Of a stretch of DNA of 64,000 nucleotides, positions 17,628 through 26,118 are shown in pieces (the stretch's first letter is position 1; the number at the start of each line of letters is the position of its first letter). The notes under the pieces are model-generated. The model did not search any database. It was given only the letters and a program-made list of their open reading frames with translations, and was not told the DNA's origin. The stretch is from an uncultured Candidatus Binatia bacterium (GTDB lineage Bacteria > Desulfobacterota > Binatia > Bin18), in assembly GCA_958296235.1 (NCBI GenBank), contig OY282457.1, forward strand, positions 4,025,338-4,089,337, read 5' to 3'. The position numbers and the translations under genes were made by a program.

Positions 17628-18004
17628 GTGTCTCAGTTTGAAATCCGCCGCCTCTTTTCTGCCGGAAGCTCAGACCCGCCCCCAGCCCGCAAACAAGGAG
17701 TGCCGGCTTCCAGCCCGCAACGAATCGCGGCCAGGATGGCCGCGCTCCTCATGAAGGCGGCGCGTTTACGCCTTTCCTGCCAGGAGAGCGGGAGCCGCCC
17801 TACAGGAGGAGCAAGGGCAGGGGCGGCCCGGCAGGTCGTGTCTCAGTTTCACATCTTCCTTCACTTCTGCCTGCGTAACACCCCCCACCCTGGCCCTCCC
17901 CCTCAAGGGGGGAGGGAAGCAGAGCCCCTCTCCCGCTGGGAGAGGGGTTGGGGGGAGGGGGCGCTGAGCCGGCAACGGGCGAGGGAAAATTCAAACTGAG
18001 ACAC
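17628..18004. repeat. Composite repeat cluster: two R1 left ends, one R1 right end, one R2 copy
   Basis: R1 left ends gtgtctcagttt occur at 17628 and 17838, and the right end aaactgagacac at 17993-18004. Between the two left ends lies an R2 copy (17694-17755) with two hairpins: gccggcttccagcccgc and gcggccaggatggccgc. Palindromic CCCTCTCCC-type blocks fill 17880-17960. It looks like one repeat inserted into or beside another. No gene is seen in this roughly 500-base gap. Confidence 0.75.
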
Positions 18005-18122
18005 TATACTTAGCAGCGGACAGCCGGGGGACCGGTATTGTCGGAGCCAGGCAGGCTGCGTTACAAGTACAGACGCGAGGGCAGGGGGCGGACAAAAATC
18101 TCGGAGCGCTCTCGTGGAGCAC

Positions 18123-19739
18123 ATGCCAAGACAACACATCGCCGATACGCAACTCCTGCCCCGAGAACGCTGGAGCCGAAAAAAATTCCTTGAGGCCCTG
18201 GCAGATACCTTCTCCATCCACAAAGAGCCGCTCAAGACCGAACGGCGGACCCACTACGACACGGCTGACTGGCAACTCAGCCTGTACCGGCTGGCCCTCT
18301 GCATAAGCGCCAAGACGCTCGTGCTCCGGTCGTATGATGCGGTTTCCCCGCTTGAAGAGCTGCGGCGCCCCGCTCTTCCCGCTGTGGCAACGGAGCTGCC
18401 GCACAGCCGTTTGCGAGAGCGCCTGGTGACGTTGATTGACGACCTGCCGCTCACTCCGCTCTTCAGCCTGCACACCCGCACCCTGCCGATACGAATACTC
18501 GACCAGCGCCAGAAGACAACGGCCCGCCTGATTATTGAAGAGCATGTTCTCGCCAGGAAAAACCGCCAGCATTCCCTCCAGCCGCGTATCTGGGTCCAGC
18601 CGCTCAGAGGCTATCAGAAAGAGGCGCAACGCTTAGGGCTGTGGTGCCGGGAGCAGGACCTTATCCCGACGACCAGGGGCGTCACCCAGGAGGTGTTAGC
18701 GACAGCAGGGCGCTCGCCGGGTAAATATTCGGTCAAACGCCCTTTGCCGTTGCAACCGGAGACCCCGGTTGAGCGGGCGGTCCGTCGCCTCCTGCGCTTA
18801 CTCCTGGCTATGGTGCGCTATAACGAGCGGGGCCTGCGTCAGGGGGATGACCCGCTCTATCTGCACGACTTTCGGGTTGCCGTCAGACGGGCGCGCTCCC
18901 TGCTCGGACAGACGCGGGAGGTTTTTCCTTCCAAAGCAACTCAGCGGCTTCGAAAAGAGCTGGCCCACCTGGGCCGGTCAACTGGGAGCGCGCGGGATTT
19001 GGATGCTTTTCTCCTGGTGCAGGATACCTACCGTCAGCGGCTTTCGGCAGACAGTCGGTCCGCTCTCCAGCCTCTTTTCGCTTTTCTCCAGCAGGAACGG
19101 CGAGAACACTATCAGACCCTGGTGAAGACCTTTGAGACCAAGCGGTATCGGTCCGCGCTCCGAGAGTGGGAGGCGTTTGCGAGCCAGCCTGAGAAAAATG
19201 CTCCGCAGACCCCGACCGTCGAAGCCTTTGTTCTCGAACGTGTGGTCGAGAAGTATCGGGCGCTCGTCTCAGTAGAGCCGCACAGCCTGCAACACGCCGA
19301 CAGCGAGCAGCTTCATCGGCTGAGAATCGAATGCAAAAAACTCCGCTATCTGCTGGATTTTTTTATTACCGCCTTGCCGGAACTCCCTGTCCGGGCCGCG
19401 CTCAAGCAGCTGAAGCGTGTCCAGCGGACCTTAGGCCGAATACAGGATATCAGCGTCCAGAGCGTCCTGATCCAGCAGTTCAGCACGACCAGCGGAGGGT
19501 TTGCCTTTCACGAAAATGGGCCGCGCCCCGCCCTGGAAGTCCTGCTTACTTCGCTGATTTCAGAGCGGCAGAAACGGCAACAGCAGGTTGTGGAGGAGTT
19601 TCGGGCGTTGATTGCGGTGATTGATCCGATGCTCCCGCCCTTGAACGGTTCTGGCCGGGTTGAGATTGCCGGGCCGCAAGGTCGGCAAGATCGGCAGGAT
19701 CGGCAGGAGCAGGCGGAGAGCCAGGGTGAGCCTGATTGA
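18123..19739 (+). CDS. CHAD-domain protein with CYTH-like N-terminal region
   Basis: 538 residues. Residues from about 215 to 500 form a CHAD domain: conserved His in YLHDFRVAVRRARS, then GSARDLDAF, and LHRLRIECKKLRYLLDFF. The domain is helical, rich in conserved His/Arg, and binds polyphosphate. The N-terminal part (FLEALADTFSIHKE, then ERRTHYDTADWQL) resembles a CYTH triphosphate-tunnel domain, though weakly. CHAD proteins associate with polyphosphate granules. The ATG at 18123 follows GGAG. The last 65 codons lie antisense to the convergent ParA gene and encode a low-complexity RQDRQ-type tail derived from a roughly 9-base tandem repeat. Confidence 0.82.
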   Translation: MPRQHIADTQLLPRERWSRKKFLEALADTFSIHKEPLKTERRTHYDTADWQLSLYRLALCISAKTLVLRSYDAVSPLEELRRPALPAVATELPHSRLRERLVTLIDDLPLTPLFSLHTRTLPIRILDQRQKTTARLIIEEHVLARKNRQHSLQPRIWVQPLRGYQKEAQRLGLWCREQDLIPTTRGVTQEVLATAGRSPGKYSVKRPLPLQPETPVERAVRRLLRLLLAMVRYNERGLRQGDDPLYLHDFRVAVRRARSLLGQTREVFPSKATQRLRKELAHLGRSTGSARDLDAFLLVQDTYRQRLSADSRSALQPLFAFLQQERREHYQTLVKTFETKRYRSALREWEAFASQPEKNAPQTPTVEAFVLERVVEKYRALVSVEPHSLQHADSEQLHRLRIECKKLRYLLDFFITALPELPVRAALKQLKRVQRTLGRIQDISVQSVLIQQFSTTSGGFAFHENGPRPALEVLLTSLISERQKRQQQVVEEFRALIAVIDPMLPPLNGSGRVEIAGPQGRQDRQDRQEQAESQGEPD

Positions 19740-20475
19740 AGAGCGCCTCCATTGCTGTCCACAACTGTTCATACGCCTGGGAGGCCCGGGAATGCGGAAC
19801 AGAGACGAGCACCGGTTCCCGGTGGATGCCCATGTTTTCGACATCGACCAGATACGGGATGGCCTGCGGCAGGGCCTCGGGGTGGGAAGCGAGCAGCTCC
19901 CGCATGACGGACTGATGCAGCTTTTTTTGCCGTTCCACCATAGAGAAAAACGTGCGGAGTTTATCGGGATTATCGCCGTGTTTGGTGTAAAACGTGCGGA
20001 GCTGCTGATACGCATGGACCGACAGAGGTGAGGGAACAACGGGAATCAGGACGTAATCTGCGGCATAGAAAACGTTTTGAGCTATCAGGCTCACCCCGGA
20101 CGGACAGTCAAGGATCACATACTGATATTCGTCCCGAAGCGTAGTCAGGCTGCGGTGCAGGCAGCGTGCCGGGCGTTTGGTTTTCTGAAACACCTCCGTC
20201 AGGTGGCGGTGAGACAAGGCGCCCGGCAGCAGGTCCAGGTGCATAAAATCAGTCGCCTTGATGCTCTTTTCAAGATGCTTCCCGCCCCGCGCAAAAACCT
20301 TCTGCTTGGCTTTGAGCTTGGGTTGGACACGAAAGTAATAGGTGGCCGAAGCCTGGGGGTCGAGGTCGCAGAGGAGGGTCCGCGCCCCAGACTGTGCCGC
20401 CAGATAGGCCAGATTGACGGCGGCGGCCGTTTTTCCCACCCCGCCCTTCATATGATAGAGCGCCAACACCTGCAT
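19546..20475 (-). CDS. ParA/MinD-family ATPase
   Basis: 309 residues. The deviant Walker A motif KGGVGKT with signature Lys10 and Lys15/Thr16 is near the N-terminus, followed by LCDLDPQ and YVILDCPSG (Walker B-like). This is the Soj/ParA group that positions DNA or other cargo on the nucleoid. The start at 20475 places MQVLALYHMKGG at the N-terminus as usual. There is no parB beside it. Its C-terminal 60 or so residues (Pro/Ala/Asp-rich) are antisense to the end of the CHAD gene, with 194 bases shared. The partner and cargo are unknown; the CHAD/polyphosphate link is discussed under findings. Confidence 0.85.
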   Translation of the reverse strand: MQVLALYHMKGGVGKTAAAVNLAYLAAQSGARTLLCDLDPQASATYYFRVQPKLKAKQKVFARGGKHLEKSIKATDFMHLDLLPGALSHRHLTEVFQKTKRPARCLHRSLTTLRDEYQYVILDCPSGVSLIAQNVFYAADYVLIPVVPSPLSVHAYQQLRTFYTKHGDNPDKLRTFFSMVERQKKLHQSVMRELLASHPEALPQAIPYLVDVENMGIHREPVLVSVPHSRASQAYEQLWTAMEALFNQAHPGSPPAPADPADLADLAARQSQPGQNRSRAGASDQSPQSTPETPPQPAVAVSAALKSAK

Positions 20476-20588
20476 TGCACTCACACTCCGCTGGCGTCCT
20501 TTCCCTGCGGTGAGCCAGGAGCGCAATAGTGACAAGGATAGCGATGAAGCATAGTGTGTCTACATTATCACGCAAAGGGGGGAAGCCA

Positions 20589-21485
20589 ATGGCAGGCATG
20601 AGCATTGACAAACTGAAACAGATTTTACGTGAAAAACAGCTTCCGGCGGATGTTGAGCCACCGATTGAGGCCATGCGGAAAAGCATGGAAAAGCTGGCCT
20701 TCAGGGCCGCCGACGATATTGAAACGGAAGCGATAAGCGTGGCAAATCGTGACGCGGAGTGGGTCCGAGCGCCCGGCAGTCAGGCCGAGCGAGCCATCCT
20801 GTATCTGCACGGCGGAGGCTATGTGGTGGGCTCAATCAATACGCACCGCTCGCTGGCGGGAGAAATCTCTCGCTGCGCCCAGGCCGCGGTGTTGCTGGTT
20901 GATTACCGTATGGCCCCCGAAGACCCCTTTCCGGCCGCGGTTGACGACGGCGTGGCGTCTCTCAAATGGCTGGTTGAGCAAGGATTTTCGCCAGAAAAGC
21001 TATCCATTGGCGGGGACTCGGCCGGGGGCGGGCTGACCCTGGCGACCCTGGTTGCGGCGCGTGACAACAGCGTTCCCATGCCGGCGGCTGCGGTGGCGAT
21101 CAGTCCGTGGTCGGATATGACCTGCTCGAACGAGTCGTATCGGACCAGAGCCGCGGCCGACCCTATGGTGACCGTCCACGGTCTTAAACGCATGGCCGGC
21201 TTCTATGTTGGCGACAGCGACCCCAGGCATCCTTATGCGTCACCCAATCTGGCTGATCTCAGTGGCTTGCCGCCGGTGTTGATCCATGTCGGTCGGGATG
21301 AAATCCTGCTGGATGACGCTATCGCTTTTGACAAAAAGGCAAAAGCCGCGGGTGTCGAGTGTACCCTCGAAATCTGGGATAATATGATCCATGTCTGGCA
21401 CGCCTTTCACCCCATGCTGGACGAAGGAAAAAGAGGCATCGGACGGGTCGGGGAGTTCCTGCGCGAAAAATGGGCCGCGGCCTAG
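20589..21485 (+). CDS. Alpha/beta hydrolase, hormone-sensitive lipase family esterase
   Basis: 298 residues. The oxyanion motif HGGGYVVG and the nucleophile motif GDSAGGG identify the HSL (family IV) esterases. The acid Asp in VGRDEILLDD and the catalytic His in NMIHVWHAF follow at normal spacing. It hydrolyses short-chain esters, with an unknown natural substrate. The ATG at 20589 follows a GGGGGGAAG site. It is divergent from the ParA gene, with 113 bases between the starts. Confidence 0.9.
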   Translation: MAGMSIDKLKQILREKQLPADVEPPIEAMRKSMEKLAFRAADDIETEAISVANRDAEWVRAPGSQAERAILYLHGGGYVVGSINTHRSLAGEISRCAQAAVLLVDYRMAPEDPFPAAVDDGVASLKWLVEQGFSPEKLSIGGDSAGGGLTLATLVAARDNSVPMPAAAVAISPWSDMTCSNESYRTRAAADPMVTVHGLKRMAGFYVGDSDPRHPYASPNLADLSGLPPVLIHVGRDEILLDDAIAFDKKAKAAGVECTLEIWDNMIHVWHAFHPMLDEGKRGIGRVGEFLREKWAAA

Positions 21486-21515
21486 GAAAGTCGGAATGAG
21501 GGGCAGACCTTATGT

Positions 21516-21977
21516 CTACTCCTCCCAATACTCCGCATCCAGAACCTGCTCGACGGTAAACGGGCACTGAGCTGGAAACGCCTCCTCGCTGAGCCCGGTC
21601 TCATCGACAGCATCCGCCCGGGCCGCGGGATAGGCGTCCGCCAACATCCGGGCCGGTTGGCTCGTCAGGCTCGGACTGTCCTTCAGAAGGGTCTGAATCT
21701 CAAGGCGGCCGTTCCGAATAGACTTGCGCCAGGAGGGGGTGCGCTTGTCTGACTGATAGCGCCACTTGAGCAAATGCAGAGTCACGTTTCTGAGGTGGCT
21801 TTCCAAGGCCCGACGCTCGCGTTTCCCCATGTCTTCCAACTCCTCCGCAACATGGGCCGCGTCAATTTCAGCCAAGCGTCCTTGTCGAAGGAGGTCCGCA
21901 GTCTGAAACAGCCAGGCGTGGAAATCTTTGTCGTACAAGCTGAGATCGGGCAACGGAGTGGATACTGCGCTACTCAT
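21516..21977 (-). CDS. DUF29 family protein
   Basis: 153 residues. The stretches LYDKDFHAWLFQTADLLR, HVAEELEDMGKRERRAL and LHLLKWRYQ are the hallmark helices of DUF29, a family of unknown function common in cyanobacteria and other environmental bacteria. GAGGAG lies upstream of the ATG at 21977; the much longer in-frame extension to 22502 runs antisense to the Uma2 gene and is not believed. Divergent from the Uma2 gene, 117 bases apart. Confidence 0.85.
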   Translation of the reverse strand: MSSAVSTPLPDLSLYDKDFHAWLFQTADLLRQGRLAEIDAAHVAEELEDMGKRERRALESHLRNVTLHLLKWRYQSDKRTPSWRKSIRNGRLEIQTLLKDSPSLTSQPARMLADAYPAARADAVDETGLSEEAFPAQCPFTVEQVLDAEYWEE

Positions 21978-22094
21978 GAGGATACTCCTCACTGTCAGAT
22001 GTTCCTCTGAACATACGCTTTTTCTCTCCCCCTGACCACAGTTCGCCCGCGGTGCTGCTTCCCCGGCTGTCAGGCCCGTGGTAAGCTTCCCGTC

Positions 22095-22679
22095 ATGAAT
22101 CCGGCGCAGAAGCGAGCGACATACGAGGACCTGCTTCAGGTCCCTGAGCGTTTTGTTGCAGAGATCATTGATGGCGAATTGACGACTGCTCCAAGGCCGT
22201 CGTTCCCGCACGCCCATGCTGCCTCTTCCGTCACACAAGACCTTGGTCCCTTCTCCCGAAGGCCGGCCGGTCCTGACGGTCCTGGGGGCTGGTGGATTCT
22301 CTTCGAGCCGGAATTGCACCTTGGAGCGGATATTCTTGTGCCTGATATCGCCGGCTGGCGCAGAGAGCGTATGCCTGTGCTGGAAGACGTGCCGTATAGC
22401 GAACTGGCTCCTGACTGGGTCTGTGAGGTTGTTTCGCCCAGTACGGGCCGTAGCGACCGGGTGCTCAAAATGCCGATCTATGCCCGCGAGCAGGTACGCC
22501 ATTTATGGCTGGTTGACCCCGGCCTGCGCACCCTGGAGGTGTATCGTCTGGAAGCGCAACGCTGGGTCGTCATGAGTACCCACGGCGGGAGTGGCATGAT
22601 ACGGGCCGAGCCCTTTGCGGCCCTTGAGATTGACCTGGGCCGCTGGTGGCTGGAGCAAGAAGGACAGGGAGACGCATGA
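22095..22679 (+). CDS. Uma2 family (DUF820) PD-(D/E)xK nuclease-like protein
   Basis: 194 residues. The restriction-endonuclease-like fold of the Uma2 family is seen in LVPDIAGW (Asp84) and CEVVSPST (Glu111), with a downstream Lys in RVLKMPIYA. The N-terminal TYEDLLQVPE and DGEL segments also fit. The biological role of Uma2 proteins is unsettled. It overlaps the methyltransferase gene by an ATGA. Confidence 0.87.
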   Translation: MNPAQKRATYEDLLQVPERFVAEIIDGELTTAPRPSFPHAHAASSVTQDLGPFSRRPAGPDGPGGWWILFEPELHLGADILVPDIAGWRRERMPVLEDVPYSELAPDWVCEVVSPSTGRSDRVLKMPIYAREQVRHLWLVDPGLRTLEVYRLEAQRWVVMSTHGGSGMIRAEPFAALEIDLGRWWLEQEGQGDA

Positions 22680-23287
22680 ACGACGAACAGATTGCCCAAT
22701 TCAACGCAAAACAACGCCAGGCGTTTGATACTGTGTACGACCGTTTTCTGGTCGATTTGCCCCAGGATGTCTGCGCCCGCATGGAACGCATCGTTGCGGC
22801 GCCGGATATTCAGGCCGGGGAAAACGTGCTCGACGTTGGGACGGGAACGGGGGCGCTCATGCCGGACATTCGCAAGTATCGGCCCGGCCATATCTACGCC
22901 TGCGACCTGTCCGGCAAGATGCTGGAACAGGTCGCCCAGCGTTACCCCGAAGTCGAACGCCACCAGGCTGACATCCGGGACCTGGACCTGCCCGACGCCT
23001 GTGTCGATGTGGTCTTCATGAACGGCATGTATGGCAATATCGCGGACAAACCTGGGGCGCTGCGCAATATCCTGCGTATGCTGCGACCGGGCGGGCGGGT
23101 CGTGATCAGTCACCCGGAAGGCCGGGCGTTTGTTGAAGGGCTGGTCCGCTCGGAGCCGTTTCCGATTACGTCACTCCCCTCACCGGACGAAGCGCATTCG
23201 TTCCTGGGGTCGTTTGGATTGACGGTGACGCAATATACGGATGAGGAAAAATTGTTGATCGTTGTTGCGGTTAAGAGCAAGAAGTAA
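22676..23287 (+). CDS. Class I SAM-dependent methyltransferase
   Basis: 203 residues. SAM-binding motif I VLDVGTGTG, motif II YACDLS, motif III HQADIRDLD and the post-motif LRPGGRVVIS define a class I methyltransferase. No target-specific domain is visible. The start overlaps the stop of the Uma2 gene (ATGA), so the two are translated together. The substrate is unknown. Confidence 0.87.
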   Translation: MNDEQIAQFNAKQRQAFDTVYDRFLVDLPQDVCARMERIVAAPDIQAGENVLDVGTGTGALMPDIRKYRPGHIYACDLSGKMLEQVAQRYPEVERHQADIRDLDLPDACVDVVFMNGMYGNIADKPGALRNILRMLRPGGRVVISHPEGRAFVEGLVRSEPFPITSLPSPDEAHSFLGSFGLTVTQYTDEEKLLIVVAVKSKK

Positions 23288-23342
23288 CAGGCATCTCTAA
23301 CGCATGGGTGACTCCCCTCCGTCATTCTGTATCCTTGCCGTT

Positions 23343-26030
23343 CTACTGCCAACTCTGGCCGAACAGTTCTTCCAACCCCATCATACTAGCTGGCAGGTCC
23401 TGTTCGCACGTTATCCCCAGATACGTAGCCGCCCGTGTGGCACCGACGTAGAGATATTTATCAAAAAGATCAGGGCGAAGCTCCGCGAGTCGATCGATTC
23501 CAACGAAAAACACCGCTTCAAATTCCAGCCCCTTGATATGTTGGACATTGAACACCCGAACCGCGCCCTCACGTCCGCGGACCTGTCCGTCCGAACAGGG
23601 AATAACCCGGATATTCTGATCGGCTAAGGAATCATCAAGGGCGGTCGCGATAGGATGCACGGCTTCTTCTCCGTTGACAAACACCGCGATCGACGGCAAG
23701 TCCTGGACGAAACGTTCGATTTCTCCGATGCGCTCAGCGAGCCACTCCGCAATCGCTGGGACCTCGGTCATGTCTTTCGCTAGAACCGGTGCAACACCGT
23801 CATTGTCCTCATAGTCGGACAACTCGACATCGGCACCGCTGGAACCCACGATCTTCCGGGTGAGGTCATGCAACTGACGGCTCTGCCTGTACGCTACAGA
23901 AATATTTCTGCTCTCCATATCAGCCACCGCCCACTTCATTTCCTCGACCGAACGGGTGCCCCAGTTCGTAACGCGTTGGTTGAAGTCACCGCAGGCGAAG
24001 AACGAACGCGTTCCGGGGTGTGCCAGCGCCGCCATGCACGCCAATTGGATCGGCGAGAAATCTGTCGCCTCGTCTACGAGCACCTGAGTGCGGTACAGCA
24101 GCTGTAGCCTCTCTAAAATGGAGCGTGACGGATTATCCGTATCACGCAAACTTCGCGCACCCGTAACCAGATCGTCGGTGCCTCGAATCATCGTCAACAG
24201 GAGGATGTCCACCTCCAGAGGATGAATATCCGCAGGGTTGAATCCGTCAGCGCGGTACCACCGTTTCTCGCCCTGCCGCACTTGGCGGAACCTCCGATAC
24301 CGCGCCGGTACGTTGTTGATATATCTGCGGATAGGATTGACGAACCATCTGAGCGCCGACTGAACTATAAGGCTGCCGCCGACGGCCAGCAGGTCCTGTT
24401 CGCCGAGCGACCTGTCACCTAGCCATTCGAGCAGTCGTCCTGTGCGGCTCGCCTTACCAACACTCCGCCCTCTTGCTCGTGCTCTGGCGTGTGAACGAAC
24501 TGCCCGCATATACTGTGCAACGGCGGCGGTTCGCCCAACTCGTGGCGGAGTGGGCTCCTCCTCCTCGGATTCCTGACCTTCTGGTTCATCGCTCAGATCT
24601 GCCAGCCCTGCGATGAATTTTGCCATGTCGTCCAAGAACTGCTTGTCCCGGTTGACCTGGAGGTTTAGGACCCTGTAGATCTTCTGATCCGTGGTTTCCT
24701 TCATCCTGTTGACAAGACTTTGTATCTCACTTGCCGCTGACATGAGGGGGACAAAGACGCTAGGCTGCGGCTTTGGTCCGGTCGTATCTAGGATCGCGAG
24801 AAGCTTGCTCCCGAGTTTCGATACCTCCTGTGCTGCGTTCTCGCTCAAACTCCGTGCCGAAGCCTGTATTTCTTCCCAAAAGGCCGACTTCTGCCATTGG
24901 TCAAAATCGGAAAACCAAGTGATCTGATCGGTTACGGTCTCGGTCTCAAGAGTTTTCGCACTGTCCCTCATCACAAAGGAGCCGCTGTTGTCCGCCGAGC
25001 GCAAAATGCTGAACTTGTTCCTTGCCAGATCACCGCGGTAGTCCGTCCATGTGCTGATGTGTTCGTCCGACGCCGGGATACCTTCCCTGTTGAACGCCTC
25101 TTTCACATACAATTTCAGCAACTCCGTTGGCGTGAACATGATCCAGCTTTTTGTGTGTCCGTCCTCTCCTCCCAAAGTGTTAGCCTGGATTGCGCGCCGT
25201 TCGTCCTCGTCCAGGAAGGCTGGATCAAGCTTCTGGCCGAGCCGTCTTATCAGCGTCGTCGTCTTGCCCGTACCGGCAGCGCCGAGAATAAGCAGGCGGC
25301 TATTCAACGGTAGGCGGAATATATCGTCCTGATATTTGTCGAGGATAGGTTGGTCGCGCAGGTCCATTTTCGTGATGACACTTCGACGTAATCCCTTTCG
25401 TACATTGTCGGCTTTTTTTTCTTCCTCCAGAAGACTCTCAAGCACTGTGGCGTCTATTTCGTCGTCGCCTCGCTTGAGCAAAGCGCGCAGCGACTCAACG
25501 GTTAGTGTCCTATACGCATCGATTTTGAGAACCGATTTCTTGGAGTCCCATTCCCGGCCCTCCAGTCTCGGATGGAACGCCGCGTGTTCCAGGACCTCGA
25601 CCGTGGTCGTTTGACCGCCGATACACCAGCTATGCTCTTCCCCAATGGAAAGAGCGGCGAGCCGTCCCGCAGGCGAACGGTAACTCGCCAGCTCCATTCC
25701 TGTGGTGCCGAGAGACATCGGCGGTGGCGCTGCACGACAGATGTAGTACGCTGTCCGGGCTCCGTCCTCTTTGAGTACTATCACACGGGCGATAGCAGGC
25801 TCATGGCTCAGCCTCCTATAGTCTTCAATATTGGTCTGGCTAATCTGTTCCTTGTTCTTGGCTGCCTCGGGGGAATTCAATGTGTTGATGCTAGCGAACG
25901 CTCCAGATCCGCTGGCGCGCAAAGCGTTGGTAAGATGAGACTCTGCGGATTCGGCTACCTTCGAGAAGACTTCTAAACTCTCATTCGCAATGACTTCGAT
26001 GTGATTCTGGGTGTCCTTGGCACTCGCCAT
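23343..26030 (-). CDS. SF1 (UvrD/HelD-like) helicase with GreA-C-like N-terminal domain
   Basis: 895 residues. The helicase core is clear: Walker A GAAGTGKTT (Lys256), Walker B LVDEATDFSP (Asp653/Glu654), CGDFNQ, and the C-terminal QHIKGLEFEAVFF and YVGATRA motifs of UvrD-type enzymes. Residues of about 85-160 (ELASYRSPAGRLAALSIGEE ... TVEVLEHA) resemble the FKBP-like C-terminal domain of GreA/GreB, which docks at the RNA polymerase secondary channel. A long insertion with coiled-coil and acidic segments separates the Walker A and B motifs. This layout suggests a HelD-like RNA polymerase-associated ATPase, or a defence helicase. The gene is visibly less GC-rich than its neighbours and stands alone. 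The ATG at 26030 follows GGAGGG; 26045 is an alternative. Confidence 0.8.
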   Translation of the reverse strand: MASAKDTQNHIEVIANESLEVFSKVAESAESHLTNALRASGSGAFASINTLNSPEAAKNKEQISQTNIEDYRRLSHEPAIARVIVLKEDGARTAYYICRAAPPPMSLGTTGMELASYRSPAGRLAALSIGEEHSWCIGGQTTTVEVLEHAAFHPRLEGREWDSKKSVLKIDAYRTLTVESLRALLKRGDDEIDATVLESLLEEEKKADNVRKGLRRSVITKMDLRDQPILDKYQDDIFRLPLNSRLLILGAAGTGKTTTLIRRLGQKLDPAFLDEDERRAIQANTLGGEDGHTKSWIMFTPTELLKLYVKEAFNREGIPASDEHISTWTDYRGDLARNKFSILRSADNSGSFVMRDSAKTLETETVTDQITWFSDFDQWQKSAFWEEIQASARSLSENAAQEVSKLGSKLLAILDTTGPKPQPSVFVPLMSAASEIQSLVNRMKETTDQKIYRVLNLQVNRDKQFLDDMAKFIAGLADLSDEPEGQESEEEEPTPPRVGRTAAVAQYMRAVRSHARARARGRSVGKASRTGRLLEWLGDRSLGEQDLLAVGGSLIVQSALRWFVNPIRRYINNVPARYRRFRQVRQGEKRWYRADGFNPADIHPLEVDILLLTMIRGTDDLVTGARSLRDTDNPSRSILERLQLLYRTQVLVDEATDFSPIQLACMAALAHPGTRSFFACGDFNQRVTNWGTRSVEEMKWAVADMESRNISVAYRQSRQLHDLTRKIVGSSGADVELSDYEDNDGVAPVLAKDMTEVPAIAEWLAERIGEIERFVQDLPSIAVFVNGEEAVHPIATALDDSLADQNIRVIPCSDGQVRGREGAVRVFNVQHIKGLEFEAVFFVGIDRLAELRPDLFDKYLYVGATRAATYLGITCEQDLPASMMGLEELFGQSWQ

Positions 26031-26118
26031 TACTCTACCCTCCATGTTTGCGGTTTCTCTCAGCCGCTCACCGAAGCGGGGGCATCATTATCAAACTGCA
26101 AAACGGCGACATCACATC

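Noticed and set aside
21978-22502. N-terminal extension of the DUF29 gene by 175 codons
   Set aside because: It runs antisense to the Uma2 gene and lacks family similarity. GAGGAG sits right before the start at 21977.
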